Below, piece by piece: positions 1 to 11,069 of a DNA stretch of 64,000 bases. How positions within the stretch are numbered: the stretch's first letter is position 1; the number at the start of each line of letters is the position of its first letter. The notes beneath the pieces were generated by a model, which saw nothing but the letters and a program-made list of their open reading frames with translations, had not been told where the DNA came from and did not search any database. Both the position numbers and the translations under genes were made by a program. The DNA is taken from positions 1,674,001 to 1,738,000 of the forward strand of contig BCKC01000004.1 of assembly GCA_001600455.1 (NCBI GenBank). The letters are read 5' to 3'. The DNA is from Endocalyx cinctus (lineage: Eukaryota; Ascomycota; Sordariomycetes; Amphisphaeriales; Apiosporaceae).

Positions 1-432
1 GAAGATGTCGGTTAGACTATGTAAGAAGATTAGAGGTGAGAATGCCGTCGTTAGAGAAGCAGATTGGCTATATGTAAAGCTAAGGTGAGTTGGAAATTAC
101 GTAAAGAGCAATCAACTGAGCATAAGTCACTACCCGCGTCACTTGGATGAAGAAAAGAGAAAAAGAAAAAGAAACTCTTTTAAGCTGTAAACTGTGAGCT
201 TGAAGATACAAATATGAAAGATGCGAGATAAAAACTGATATCCCATGGGATGTTCAAATAATAATAAATTTGATAAGCTTTTACTAGAGGCACGAGAGAC
301 ACTTGGCTGACTTGGCTGCTTGGTCACTCATTCATCGTCATAGCGTGCAGGGATCTCTGATTTAGCTGCTATATCCAGAGGGCCTATATCCAGTACTGTG
401 GATGTACTATTAGACTATGTACACAGTAGCCT

Positions 433-497
433 ACCTAGCCTACCTAGCCTACCTGGACAGGCAGGGCAGGCAGGGCAGGCAGGGCTGCCTGGCTGCT
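433..497. repeat. Minisatellite of CCTACCTAG and GGCAGGCAG units
   Basis: About three units of CCTACCTAG are followed directly by about three units of the 8-9 base word GGCAGGCAG. The array ends in GGGCTGCCTGGCTGC, which can pair back on the GGCAG units. Read directly from the sequence. Confidence 0.75.
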
Positions 498-520
498 GAT
501 GTCTCCATTTTACAGTATCG

Positions 521-817
521 TATAGTGTATTCTGCACTATAGGAAGATCCATTTCAGTGGACGGGTCTACAAGGGCACGTGATATCCCCGAATTGGAATC
601 AAATCAGATCATCAATATAAATTATCTAGGTAGTAGACAACAAGTAATCTGTTGGGTTAAAATCGTAAGATTTTACTGTTCTGAAAAATGAAGTTATTAT
701 TGTTGTTGATGTTGTGAAATAATTCTGCTAGTCAGAATTATTTCGAGTGTAAGNGAGCTGGCGTACAGGCCAGCTCCGCACTGGCCACATACACCAGCCT
801 GTGGCTGGTGATGTGGC
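521..817. repeat. Cluster of five consecutive inverted repeats
   Basis: Five hairpins follow one another. (1) 521-541, TATAGTG/CACTATA with a 7-base loop. (2) 659-674, AAAATC/GATTTT with a 4-base loop. (3) 716-744, GAAATAATTCTG/CAGAATTATTTC, a perfect 12 bp stem with a 5-base loop. (4) 755-776, GAGCTGGC/GCCAGCTC. (5) 784-817, where GCCACAT plus CACCAGCC pair with GGCTGGTG plus ATGTGGC, giving 15 bp with one bulged A and a 3-base loop. GTGGCTGGTG also recurs directly at 801-810 and 813-822. The stems are seen in the sequence. The function is unknown; a foldback/MITE remnant or a structured transcript are possibilities. Confidence 0.7.
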
Positions 818-1004
818 TGGTGTGGCTTATACTCCAGCTAGCTACTAATAATCAACATAATCTCACTTTATACAATAAAAACAAAAAAATTGATAAATAT
901 TTGTCTCATTGGCCCGGAGTTAAATAAAGTACAATGTTTTGAGGTGATATACAGTAAATAGATACAAGTTCTAAGTGGGAAAGCATCTTTGCATCCTCTC
1001 ATCT

Positions 1005-1040
1005 CTTGACCTTGACCTTGACTTTGACTTTGACTTTGAC
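1005..1040. repeat. Six tandem YTTGAC hexamers
   Basis: Three copies of CTTGAC are followed by three copies of TTTGAC with no spacing, about 350 bases past the SPT20 stop codon. It may be a simple sequence expansion; no regulatory role can be shown. Confidence 0.8.
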
Positions 1041-1387
1041 CTCTCCGTCCTTGATGAGTTTTAAGTATAAACATTTCCGATCCTCCTAATGCAATCGTGA
1101 TGTTTTGGGTATATGTGAAAATCAAATAAACCGCTGAGGAGCATAAAAAAACACGCACCAGTATAAGTCAACGCCATGTCGCTCATAAAGTCCTTCTCCT
1201 TCACATCTTCGCTTCCCAGCCTCCCCGAAACTCCGTAATCCTTCCGTTTCGATAAAGTCGAACTGCGATATCAATATCCAAAGAAAAAAAAAAAGGATTT
1301 CGCCTATAATCACAATCTCGACAGGCAACCCCTACGCATCAATAACCACTCCCCTTGGCATATATATACCCAGCATCACTAATGCGC

Positions 1388-1694
1388 TTACATTCCCTGC
1401 TGCATCATTCCTCCCATGTTCTGCATTCCACCTTGCTGAGCTGCCGCCTGCGCCATTTGATGTTGTCGCATAGCAAATTCTCTTTGTACCATCTCTTGTG
1501 CTCTTCTTGAACATTCCCTCTTGAATTTCTCATGGGCGTCAGGGGGGATGTTACCGCCATATTGTTGTGCGTATCTTGGGAAGTTTTGTTGGTATAATTG
1601 CTGCGATCGTGTTCGGATCTGGTTCGCAATGATATTTTGTGTAGGATTTCCTTGTTGTGGGAGCGGCTGTTGATGATGTTGCTGCTGTTGCTGT

Positions 1695-1727
<33 letters not shown>

Positions 1728-4456
1728 AGCTGCTGTTGCATTTGCATTTGCTGCATAGCCATCATCTGGGCCTGGTTTAAGCCGTGACCATTCATGAAAT
1801 TCTGGCCGCCCATTTGCTGGCCGCCTCCCATTTGTCCTTGCATCTGGTGCTGCTGCTGCTGTTGTTGTTGTTGTTGTTGCTGTTGCTGCATGTTATTGAT
1901 CTGTTGCTGATAACGCTGCGCCAACTGCGCCTGCTGAGCTGCATTGATCACATTATTATTAGCCATGTTTCCTTGCATCATTTGTTGACGAAGCATATGT
2001 TGTTGCAATAACTGATTTTGCATGTTACCATTTTGCGGGTTTAACATGCCGCCGTTTTGCATCGCTTGCAGCTGTTGCTGCTGCGCAATGCGCGCTCGTT
2101 GTTGCTGCTGCTGAGCAGCCACTTGAGCCAACATGGTATTATGATTGGGCATATGTTGCGCCATGTGAGGGTTACCTAATAGCATATTGCCCATCTGAGA
2201 GTTCGACGTCATCATATTTGGAGGTGGGCTTGCTTGCGTCATACGGGGAGTCGGCATTGGTCGATTGACCGGCGTGCCGTGAGGCATCTGAGGTGTCCCG
2301 GCGGTGGGAATGCGTGGAGTTCCGGAAGGATGGCTCTGCTGACTACCTCTGGCAGACATACTGACGCTCATAGGAACCGACATCGGCCCGTGGTTCTGTA
2401 CGACAGATCCGGGTCTCGGAGGGCTTGCTCCCATAGCAGAATTTGTCTGAGACATCGGCACATGTCCGACCATGGGACTCGACATATTTTGTGGCGTATT
2501 TTGCCGGACCACGGGCGAAGAAACAGGGGGCTGCGATACCTGCTGCGGAAATCGGTGGGGAGCTTGGGCTGGAATCCCACCGTTGGGCATACCATTTGAC
2601 ATGGCCCCGTTCTGCGCGGGATGTCCATGCGCAGACGGAGGCATCGTCGTCATTTGGGGAGGTGACTGCGCAGCGGCGGCGGCGGCGGCGGCCTGCTGTT
2701 GCTGCTGGGCTTGTTGTTGGGCCTGCTGCTGCTGTTGCTGCTGAGCAATGGCAGCACGCCGTTGAGCCTCTTGTTGTTGTTGCTGTTGTTGGTGCCGCAA
2801 TTGCGCCTGTACTTGTGCTTGTCGCTGGGCCTCTTCGCGACGTGCCTTTTCTTGTTCGGCCTGTTGCCGTTGCATTTCTTGCTGCTGCTGCTGTTGCTGC
2901 TGCTGTCGTTGCAGCGCCAGCTTACGCTCATTCTCAGCTTGCCGGGCTTTCTCGTGCTCGATCTTCTTAGCATGTTCGCTCTTGATATCGTCAAGAATCT
3001 TGAATCTTTCAAAACGGGGCTCGAAGGTAGCAGCCCCCGATTGCCCGTTGCCATCTGCGCCATCAGAAGCGCCTTGACCTCCCGTGGTCTTAGACCCTAG
3101 GCGTTCATCGAACGTCAGCATATATTTCTCTTGCTCGGCCGCCAGCGCTTCGTCGGCCGCCCTCTCTGCCACCGTTCGCTTTCGAGTCTTAGGCTTAGGT
3201 GGAGGATCAGTATGCTTGGGATCGGATAACTGGCCGAGAAGCGAGATGGCTTCGTCCTTTGTCTTGGGAACATCGAGGTTCAGTGGAGAGGAAGTGGCTA
3301 GCAAGATTTGGGACTCGGCGACGTGGATGTTGCTGGCATCTAATTCCATCCTTTCGCGTTTCTGCTTCTTAGCCGGTGGCGGCATACTGGTGTTAGCAGT
3401 CGGTGTCGGGGGAACAGCTGATAATGGGGTAGGCGGAGGCATGGACGGATCAGATCCATTCTTTGCCTCGGCCGATCCTCGAGGCGTAGATGCCTTGAGC
3501 ATCAAATCCATGCGCAGACTCTGTTGTGTCGGATGCAGGACGACGGTAAAAACTTTTGGTTTTGGAGGGCCTTTGCTCTTTTGTCCCTCCGATGAAGCGG
3601 ACGGCGCGGGCATATTCTCCTTATCAGCAGTATCCGTATTCTCGGGTTTTGGATTTTTGCTCGTATTCTGTTCATCAGTACTACTTTCTTTCGGAAATGG
3701 CGCAAAGGAGGATGGGGTGATATAAGGGTTATAGTTGTGGATCGAAGAGGGCGCGCTGGTATTTGATTTCGATGCAGGCCGGGCGACATCTTTTGGTTGC
3801 GTAGGTGATTTGTGATTATATATCTGAACAATAAGGCATCCTTCGTAAAACGCGACGCCAGCTTGGTTAAAATCATCGAGAAGCTCGTGCGGAATAGTTC
3901 GGGTTCGGACATGATCGAGGAAGACTTTCATAGGTGATTTATAGGGGAACATGCCATCTTGCTGGTCGAATCTGAAATGTGTGGGATGTAAGTGAACAAT
4001 AAGGGAAGGGGGGTTTCCGGCATATTTTTTTAGGATGTAAGAGTCTGTTACAACTATGCGGTTGTTAGTAATATTCCCCAACGCGGGCCCTTGGAACTAA
4101 TTCTTACCCTCAGGTCTAGGTTCAAATGATAAAGGAATAGATAAATCCTGAGCGGTGCTTATTTGTTTTGATGAAGCATTATTTTTATTGCGACCAGAAC
4201 CAGACTGGCTGAGGGTTTCGCGTCGGCGTGCCACACCGGGGCGGCCGTTTGTTTGGTTTATACCATTTACGGATGGATTTGGGGGTGGGTGTATTTGTTG
4301 TTTCGCAGCTGCGGCAGGAGGCTTTTTCGCGGATAGGGATGGAGAAGGTGACGAAGTCTGATTTGAAGACGCGCCATTTGTTTGGATACCCGGCGGGGGT
4401 GGTCGTTTGATTTTAGGAGTTGGAGGGAGCGGAACAGCAGACACGACCGGTGCCAT
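1388..4456 (-). CDS. SPT20: SAGA complex subunit Spt20
   Basis: Two exons (4456-4108, 4053-1388) encode about 1004 residues. The 54-base intron has a GTAAGA donor and a TACTAAC branch site 10 bases before its AG acceptor. Residues about 117-200 carry the Spt20 family signature: SYILKKYAGNPPSLIVHLHP, then THFRFDQQDG, YKSPMKVFLDH and FYEGCLIVQIYNH. Spt20 is a structural subunit of the nuclear SAGA co-activator, needed for its integrity. The remaining three quarters is low complexity: Pro/Ser/Thr-rich, then a Q/E/R-rich probable coiled coil near 370-440, then several poly-Gln tracts (longest about 17 Q) and a Met/Gln/Asn-rich tail. I chose the start MAPVVSAV at 4456; an in-frame ATG 36 bases upstream (4492) is the alternative. 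The polyLeu and polyAla ORFs on the plus strand are shadows of the polyGln codons. Confidence 0.93.
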
Positions 4457-5555
4457 TGTCGCGATTTGGTTTAGAAACCAGGATGACGACAATGGAAATA
4501 GGAGGTGCGCGCGTTCGCGAATATGCGAATAGGTATAGAGTTACGAAACTCTTTTATTTCGTAAATGAGGTCATTTATCAGGTGGAAATCTAATGAAATA
4601 AATAAATAAATAGATTTAAAATAAATTGAGGTAGAATTAGTAGTCGGATGATTTGTCTTGACTCTTTTTTGGGGGTTTCTTTTGTCGTAATTAAAGACTT
4701 TGGAGGAAAGTTGATGGCGACAGTTAGATTGGCGATCTGACGCACAAAGGAGTCTTTGGTAATCAGTTCTTGATATTACATTGAAAAAAAAAGTATATAT
4801 ATGAAAAAATTGCAATGACGATACTTAATTGGAAATAATAAGTTTCAGCGATGAAGAAATAAGAAAAAGAAGAATCGTGTGTCCTATTAATGGATTAATT
4901 ATCATCAGTTTGATGATGGTTGGTAGTTGATGATATTTTGATAGTTGGAGGTTAGTCAAGGTACAGGTGTGGGGGTGATCTGATTTAATCACCAATGTGG
5001 ATTCGAGACGTGAATGGTTGATGATAGTTTGTTTAAAGGTTGTGTAAGGTTGAATATCAAAGAGGAAGAAAAGAGAGCCGCAATTTTACTCGCATAGGTA
5101 CATCAGCCTAACTAAAATACCTTTTCCCTAACCCCGACCTCAGCCAGCTGCCAGCTCTGCCTAGTCTACCCGCCAATCTGCCAGTCTGCTTATCCAGAAC
5201 TGGTGAGCCACATAGCTTAAATGTAATATTGGATATAACCATATATTCAAATAAAGAAATTTTATTACTTAATACACTGTCAGACCGTCAGACTGCATAT
5301 GAAGCTATCCAATCTCTATACCTTAACTTGTTAGGTTGAGCTGTCCTTATAGTGTATTATAAGCTTATCCGATACCCTCCTACCAAAAAATGAATCTATC
5401 CTTATGTTATATTGACATTCTACCGAAACTATATCACGAAAGAAGCAGCTAGTACTAATAATTAGTCTGGCAAATGTCTTTGAGTCTAATATAAAACCTG
5501 CTGACTTATACCGGATGGAGTCAAGCTAAGTACCCGGGTTCCAAACGATACTGAA

Positions 5556-5594
<39 letters not shown>

Positions 5595-5881
5595 GTATAC
5601 CTAGGTATATATATTGGTTAAGATAACGTTGTTTTCAAATATTCCCCCCGAAATAAGGTAGGTACCAAACGGTAAGCATCTACATATATGCACTCCTTAG
5701 GTAGTCGCCTGGAGGACCCCCTATCTGCTAACTACCCCAACTCACACCGATCAGAACGTGACTCTACGTTCGGGACTTCGCTTTTAATTCGTACTGGCAG
5801 AAAATGTAACCTTCCACTTATTGACATCATCACATCACTTTACCGGTCGATGTAGCGTTTTGTTGGGACGAAATTCTTATA
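4457..5881. other. Intergenic region between SPT20 and the first GH71 gene
   Basis: AT-rich, with no supportable gene. It should contain the SPT20 promoter, read leftward from 4456, and the 3' region of the GH71 gene ending at 5882. A TA microsatellite lies at 5562-5600. AATACACT near 5270 and AGTGTATT near 5352 form a loose inverted pair. Confidence 0.7.
5562..5600. repeat. (TA)n / (TATG)n microsatellite
   Basis: An uninterrupted TA run of about 26 bases passes into TATATG repeats, then the palindromic word CCTAGG. Confidence 0.9.
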
Positions 5882-7408
5882 TTAGGCCGAAAAAGATCCT
5901 ACCCATGCGTTATAGTTGTACGTTTCACACGAGCCACTGATCTCCTTCGGGCTGTCTCCGCCCAAGATTCTATTTCCATCGCGGGAAATCGAGAAGCTCT
6001 GGACGCCCACGCCCATGGTGAAGTTGGACGTGTGGATACCAGCTTCTACCGAAATTGTCACCGGAGCCTCGGTTCCGCTTTGCACCGTAAGCTCTCCCGG
6101 CTGCGTGAGCATCGTCGTCACGAACACCACGTCGTGGAGCAAGTCGATCCCGTTAGGTGGTCCTAAGGAGTCGCCGGTGCAAGTAACTCCCTTGGGAGTG
6201 GGTCGGTACCAGTAGACTAGCTCGTCGTTCTCTACCGTAGGAGCCGACGCACCTGCTTTGTAAGCGGCGATATACGGCTTCATGATGGATCGCCAAGCAT
6301 CGTGGGGGAAGTCATTCGCCCAGGCCGAAGATCCATCGTCGCTATGGTTTGGTTGCGAGCCACTAATCCAAGTCAATAAAGTTATATGCCAGAAAACTCA
6401 GTTAAATTTCTTACCTAATATAATGGCTCTCGCCAAAATCTATTATTTTAGAGTTAGCTCCTGATATTTCTTTGCTGCGAACATGAGGGTTTGAACCACA
6501 GAAGACTTACCATTCCAAGTGACAATCTCAACTAATTCAGGTTGTAAAGCGAGCATCTGCTCCCAGCGAATAGTGATTTGTTCTTCGCAGATAAACACCC
6601 AATTCTTGGTGTCGAAGTGGGTGAAAAACCAAGGCGAAACAGCTAAGTTTTGATTTATTAGAGATAAAAACTCTGAAGTGTCAGACCTGATTACTCACGA
6701 GCCAGATATGGTCGACCGGCAAGGTTCTGGATGAACCTATCATCCCATACGGTGGTAATTGGGCCCTGGATAATACTATTACCACCATCCGTCGGCCACG
6801 CGTACCAGGAAAATGCGCCGTCCAGGCCAGTCTGGGCGCTAGCAATGAAAGATGGATCCTGTATATTAGGTAGAGCGGTGATCTTTTGGTCTGGAAGTGC
6901 ATTCTTGACTTGGTTCCAGTCCATGCTGTCTCCGACGAACGTGCTCACGATCGCACCGTCGTTATACATGGCTTGCGCAGGATGGGAGCCGTAGGTTCCG
7001 ACCATATCCGTGATCATGGCCGTGTCCGCGCTAGACCAATAAGCGAAGTCGAACGAGATGAACACTTTGAAGTTCATCTCCTCGGCTGCCTGGTACGCAT
7101 TCGCAAGCTGCTGCGGTGTATAGTCGTCGATTCGAGGAGGGGCACAATTGAGGGCGAACCCGTCGATGCCGATTTCCTGGGCTTGCGCAATATCCGTTTT
7201 CCAATCATCGACGGTATAGCTTCTGACTATGCCGACCTAAATTTGTGATATTGTATCACGTTAGCTAAATTCTATGAGACAGGAAAAGGGGAACAGGTAA
7301 GGCAAATATCTTTACCATGAAATGGGCGTAGACGGCTTTCTGAGCCTCCACGGTGGCCAACATGGCAACACATGGTAAAAGATTTGCTAAGCTTGCGATT
7401 CGGACCAT
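5882..7408 (-). CDS. Secreted GH71 alpha-1,3-glucanase (mutanase), first paralogue
   Basis: Five exons rebuilt by eye: 7408-7316, 7236-6699, 6642-6511, 6439-6415 and 6362-5882, total 1269 bases, 422 residues. The N-terminus MVRIASLANLLPCVAMLATV is a signal peptide. The mature protein begins with the family opening AHFMVGIV, then WKTDIAQAQEIGIDGFALN, FKVFISFDF, FSWYAWP, PVSPWFFTHFD, VEIVTWND and FGESHYIS. These are conserved GH71 segments. The enzyme class hydrolyses alpha-1,3-glucan of fungal walls or bacterial mutan. Exon 4 is only 25 bases and encodes the conserved FGESHYI stretch. The gene lies head-to-head with a second GH71 gene. It has two introns at the same positions and phases as that paralogue and two extra ones. 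It lacks the paralogue's longer N-terminal and Thr/Ala-rich C-terminal extensions. The family is clear; substrate specificity is inference. Confidence 0.9.
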
Positions 7409-8999
7409 CTTCCAGCATTTACTATTGTAAATTTAACTTTGGAAAAATGAAGTGTTAATGACGATACAAACAGTGTAAGCTGGCGAAGCTTGCGTTGAAT
7501 ATTATACACAGCTGAACTCAGGGGCTTCCGAGGAAGTAGGGCGGTCAAGCGTTAACATCATCACCTTATTGGCAACTCAGGCATTTAGAGTATCGATTGA
7601 AGTAGTATCGCCATTTTAATCACACCAGGGGTTGACCTCAATTCTTACATGGTGTGCTGCATGCAGGCCTCGGCAGCAACTCCTACCCGTTAACCATACG
7701 TGATTGTATATAAAATCACCTGTTGCTAACGCAGCACGATATAGAAGCTACGTTACCGACAGAGCCTCTATTTTGCTGCATGCATGAAAATCAACCATAT
7801 TCGGGCCTATTAGCTCTTAACCCAGCTACATACACGCCTAGCATTCCAAGACTTGGGGGTTTGCTTTTTATAGACCACGCAGAATCTGGGGCTTGGTGCG
7901 AGACATATTACATAAGGCAGCAATTGGCTTCATTCTGAAGAGGTTAATTGTATATTTCTACCTTTCAAACATTCAACCACGATGGTAACGAGAGAATTCA
8001 ACCTGTGAATCTTGACAGTTAGTCTCCACGTCAATCTATTTCCTAAATAAAATCATCTATTGTAAATTGTGGTTACATTATGAGCCCTATTCTATATGTT
8101 TCGTTACTAGATGCTCTTCTTTTTGTGTAGCGCGAGATACAACATACTACCTTATTCCGACTGTGGAAGCGATCTTGGCAGAAGTTCTATGACCTTCTGA
8201 TCCTTCGCAACAAGAAGGTCGTAGCTGTAAACAATCAGACCTCTCTCATCTCTTCCAGACTATCCGAACGTTTCAATGACGATCAATCCCTTGTGTGAAG
8301 TGGCATGATCATCTTTAATTTCGGAGAGTATTATAATTATAATAATAATACGGAAGGATTCATGAGGAGTGACAGCAAGGGTTGACTATAATTAGTCATG
8401 AGTATACGGAGTAATAACAATGCAAACCTTCTGAATCCTAGCACGGACCGAATATAATTATGACAATGATACTGTGATAGAACAACTTACCCCGGAGCTG
8501 TCTTCTCCTGTGCAGTACACCAGTAAATACACTTGCAATAACTTTTTTATTTTTATTTTTTCTTTTGGAATTCTATCACCATAAGTACTTCACTTCCAGA
8601 TCGGCAAGATCGGTAGTTGGGAGACGCTGTCAATACCGCCCCCGCTATGTTTGAAGGCTTGGGCTCTGTATAGCGTAGAACTTTACAAAGTTAATTGTTG
8701 GGGTAGTTCTTCGTATCGAGGTTATGACAAGGGAGACCCTGAAGATACAAGAACATGAAGACTGTTCTGGGAACCACGTAGCAATGCAAATTATGGTAAT
8801 GTAGGATGTCTTAATGAGCATTCAAATATAAGAATATAATTCATAATATTATTAAGTTGAAATGATACTTTAATTATAACAAAGCCATTAGTATCTAAGA
8901 CGCTGTAGTGATTTCGTTCCCGTTCACTCAACTCTGCCGCTCCGTCTGACGCTGTTTCGTGACACCGGATCGTAAGTCAGGCTCACTTAACACACAACC
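7409..8999. promoter_or_regulatory. Shared upstream region of the divergent GH71 pair
   Basis: About 1.6 kb separates the two start codons, and both genes are transcribed outward, so this stretch must contain both promoters. It is moderately AT-rich. The only notable ORF, 71 codons at 7723-7938 plus, has no recognisable family. Individual factor sites cannot be assigned with confidence. Confidence 0.55.
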
Positions 9000-10757
9000 A
9001 TGCTTTTGACGAAACTCCTTAAAGCCTACACGGCTACTATATTGCTGGGCGCAGCCCATGGGATGGCAACCCCTTGGTCAGAGGAAGCCCACGAGATTGA
9101 GGGACGGCAGTCAGGCGAGAAGTTGGTTTTCGCTCACTTCTTGGTAAGCAGCTATCCGAAAGCACACGCATGCATATTAAAGTACATATAAACGCCGTGC
9201 GTATTAGTAATATTAGACTTCATAATAGATCGGTATCGTAGGCCTACGCACGAGCGCAGCGGACTACGACGACGACTTCCAGCGCGCTAAAGCGATCGGC
9301 ATCGACGCCTTCGCGCTGAACATCGGCGTGGACTCGTACTCGGACACGCAGCTGGGTTACGCGTACGAGTCGGCCGCGAACAACGACTTCAAGGTGTTCA
9401 TCTCGTTCGACTTCAACTGGTTCGGCACCGACGAAGCCGCCCGCGTCGGCGAGACCATCGCGCGGTACGCGTCCGAGCCGGCGCAGCTCCTGGTCGAGGG
9501 CGGTCGCGCGTTCGCCTCGTCGTTCGCCGGCGACGGTCTCGACGTAGCCGCCGTGCGCGCCGCCGCGGGCGACGTCGACGTCTTCTTCGCCCCAAACTTC
9601 CACCCGGAGCAGGGTACCGATTTCGGCGTTCTCGACGGCGCCTTGAATTGGTTGGGCTGGCCGAATAACGGGAACAATAAGGCCCCCGACGCAGCGGGTA
9701 ACGTCTCAGTCGAGGAGGGCGACGCCGCGTATAGGACTGCCCTCGCTGGGAAGCCGTATATCGCCCCCGTCTCCCCTTGGTTCTTCACTCACTTTGGCCC
9801 CGAGGTACCTTACTCTAAGAACTGGGTCTTCCCTGGTGACTTCCTGTGGTATGACAGATGGCAGGAGGTCCTCACCTTGCAACCTGAGTATATCGAGATC
9901 GTCACTTGGAACGACTACGGAGAGTCTGGTTACATTGGTCCTTTACACAGGTTAGTAGCTGGCATGATTTATTTTCCATTCACAGCTTGGATATTAGATG
10001 CAACATCTCAAGGAGCTTCCTTCCTTCTTCCTCCTCGTCTTGTTCAGATATCTACCTTACTGACATTTTCTTTCACACAAACAGCTCCCACGGCGACGAC
10101 GGCAATTCGAAGTGGGTTTACGGGTTCCCTCATAACGGCTTCCTCGACATGGCCGTCCCATTCATCACCGCATATAAATCAGGCGCTCCGGACGTGACCC
10201 CTTACATAACGGAAGACAAGATCTCGTACTGGTTCCGGCCGACACTCAAGGACCTCGACTGCGACGCGACGGACACGACGCTCGCGGACGCCGACAACTC
10301 GACCGGCAACTACTTCAAAGGGCGGCCGAACGGGTGGGAGACGATGCAGGATTCCGTCTTCGTCGTCACGCTGCTGACCTCGCCCGCCACTCTGTCCGTA
10401 ACGGTGGGCGGCTCGACGCGGACCTTCGAGGCCCCCGCCGGTGCGGCCAACTTCGCCGTCGACATGGCGCCCGGGGAGGTCTCGTTCAGCCTCGCGCGGG
10501 ACGGGAGCGCGGTGGCGGAGGCTACGGCCGGGATGCAGATCCTGGATCACTGCCCCTGCGGGATTTACAACTTTAACCCTTACTCGGGCACCGTGCCAGC
10601 GGGAGAGGCGGACGAGCTTCAGCCGGCCGCTTATTCTTCTATACTGGCTGGGTTGCACGTCTCTACTTGCGGCCCGTACAATGGCGTCGCTGCCCCGACT
10701 GCCACTGCTGCGGCGGTGGACGGGGTCGTACCGGCCATGGCCACCGCTACAGCGTAG
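9000..10757 (+). CDS. Secreted GH71 alpha-1,3-glucanase (mutanase), second paralogue
   Basis: Three exons (9000-9143, 9229-9950, 10085-10757) total 1539 bases, 512 residues. A signal peptide (LLTKLLKAYTATILLGAAHG) is followed by a short acidic propeptide-like stretch ending EIEGRQ. The GH71 core then follows: FAHFLIGIV, AKAIGIDAFALN, FKVFISFDF, LNWLGWPNNG, PVSPWFFTHFG, YIEIVTWNDYGES, GDDGNSKWVYGFPH. A C-terminal beta-rich part ends in an Ala/Thr-rich tail with no obvious GPI signal. Intron 1 (after AHFL, phase 0) and intron 2 (inside a Ser codon, phase 2) match introns 1 and 4 of the neighbouring minus-strand paralogue, so the two genes share ancestry. Exons 2 and 3 are strikingly GC-rich at third positions compared with the paralogue and with the gene's own introns. 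Confidence 0.92.
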
Positions 10758-11069
10758 AAAATAGGTATGGCGTCGATACTTAGAAATGGGTAGTTAACCG
10801 CCTTCTCTCCAAGTAGCTTTATGCAGAATTAAGAGGCCTATTTATATCATGTATAGATAGATATCAAGTAGCTGTGAAGTAGTTCCACTGTACCGAGCAA
10901 TATTGAGTGAAAACGTTTTTTTAAGTTACCGGGGGAATAATTTGAGCTATATAAGTTCCTTATGTTCTGGCTTAACAATCATCCATCTCGTAACCTAATC
11001 GGAGTGATAAAAACAACAAAAAAACTGGCGTAAATTACGATGACCTAAGCCTCCACCTTCCTTTTTCAC
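10758..11069. other. Convergent 3' intergenic region
   Basis: A short AT-rich stretch between the stop codons of the plus-strand GH71 gene and the minus-strand Pex22-like gene. It should hold both 3' UTRs. No other feature is seen. Confidence 0.7.

Larger units (their letters stand above)
1..1387. other. Intergenic block downstream of SPT20, rich in repeats and hairpins
   Basis: No supportable coding region. The block contains a CCTACCTAG/GGCAGGCAG minisatellite, a dense series of inverted repeats at 521-817 and a hexamer array at 1005-1040, each listed separately. One ambiguous base lies at 754, just before a hairpin arm, so local assembly may be imperfect. The small ORFs here are AT-rich and have no recognisable composition or motif. 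Confidence 0.7.

Noticed and set aside
1598..3100. Plus-strand ORFs made of poly-Leu, poly-Ala or poly-Cys runs
   Set aside because: They are antisense shadows of the CAG/CAA polyglutamine codons of SPT20, with no independent signal.
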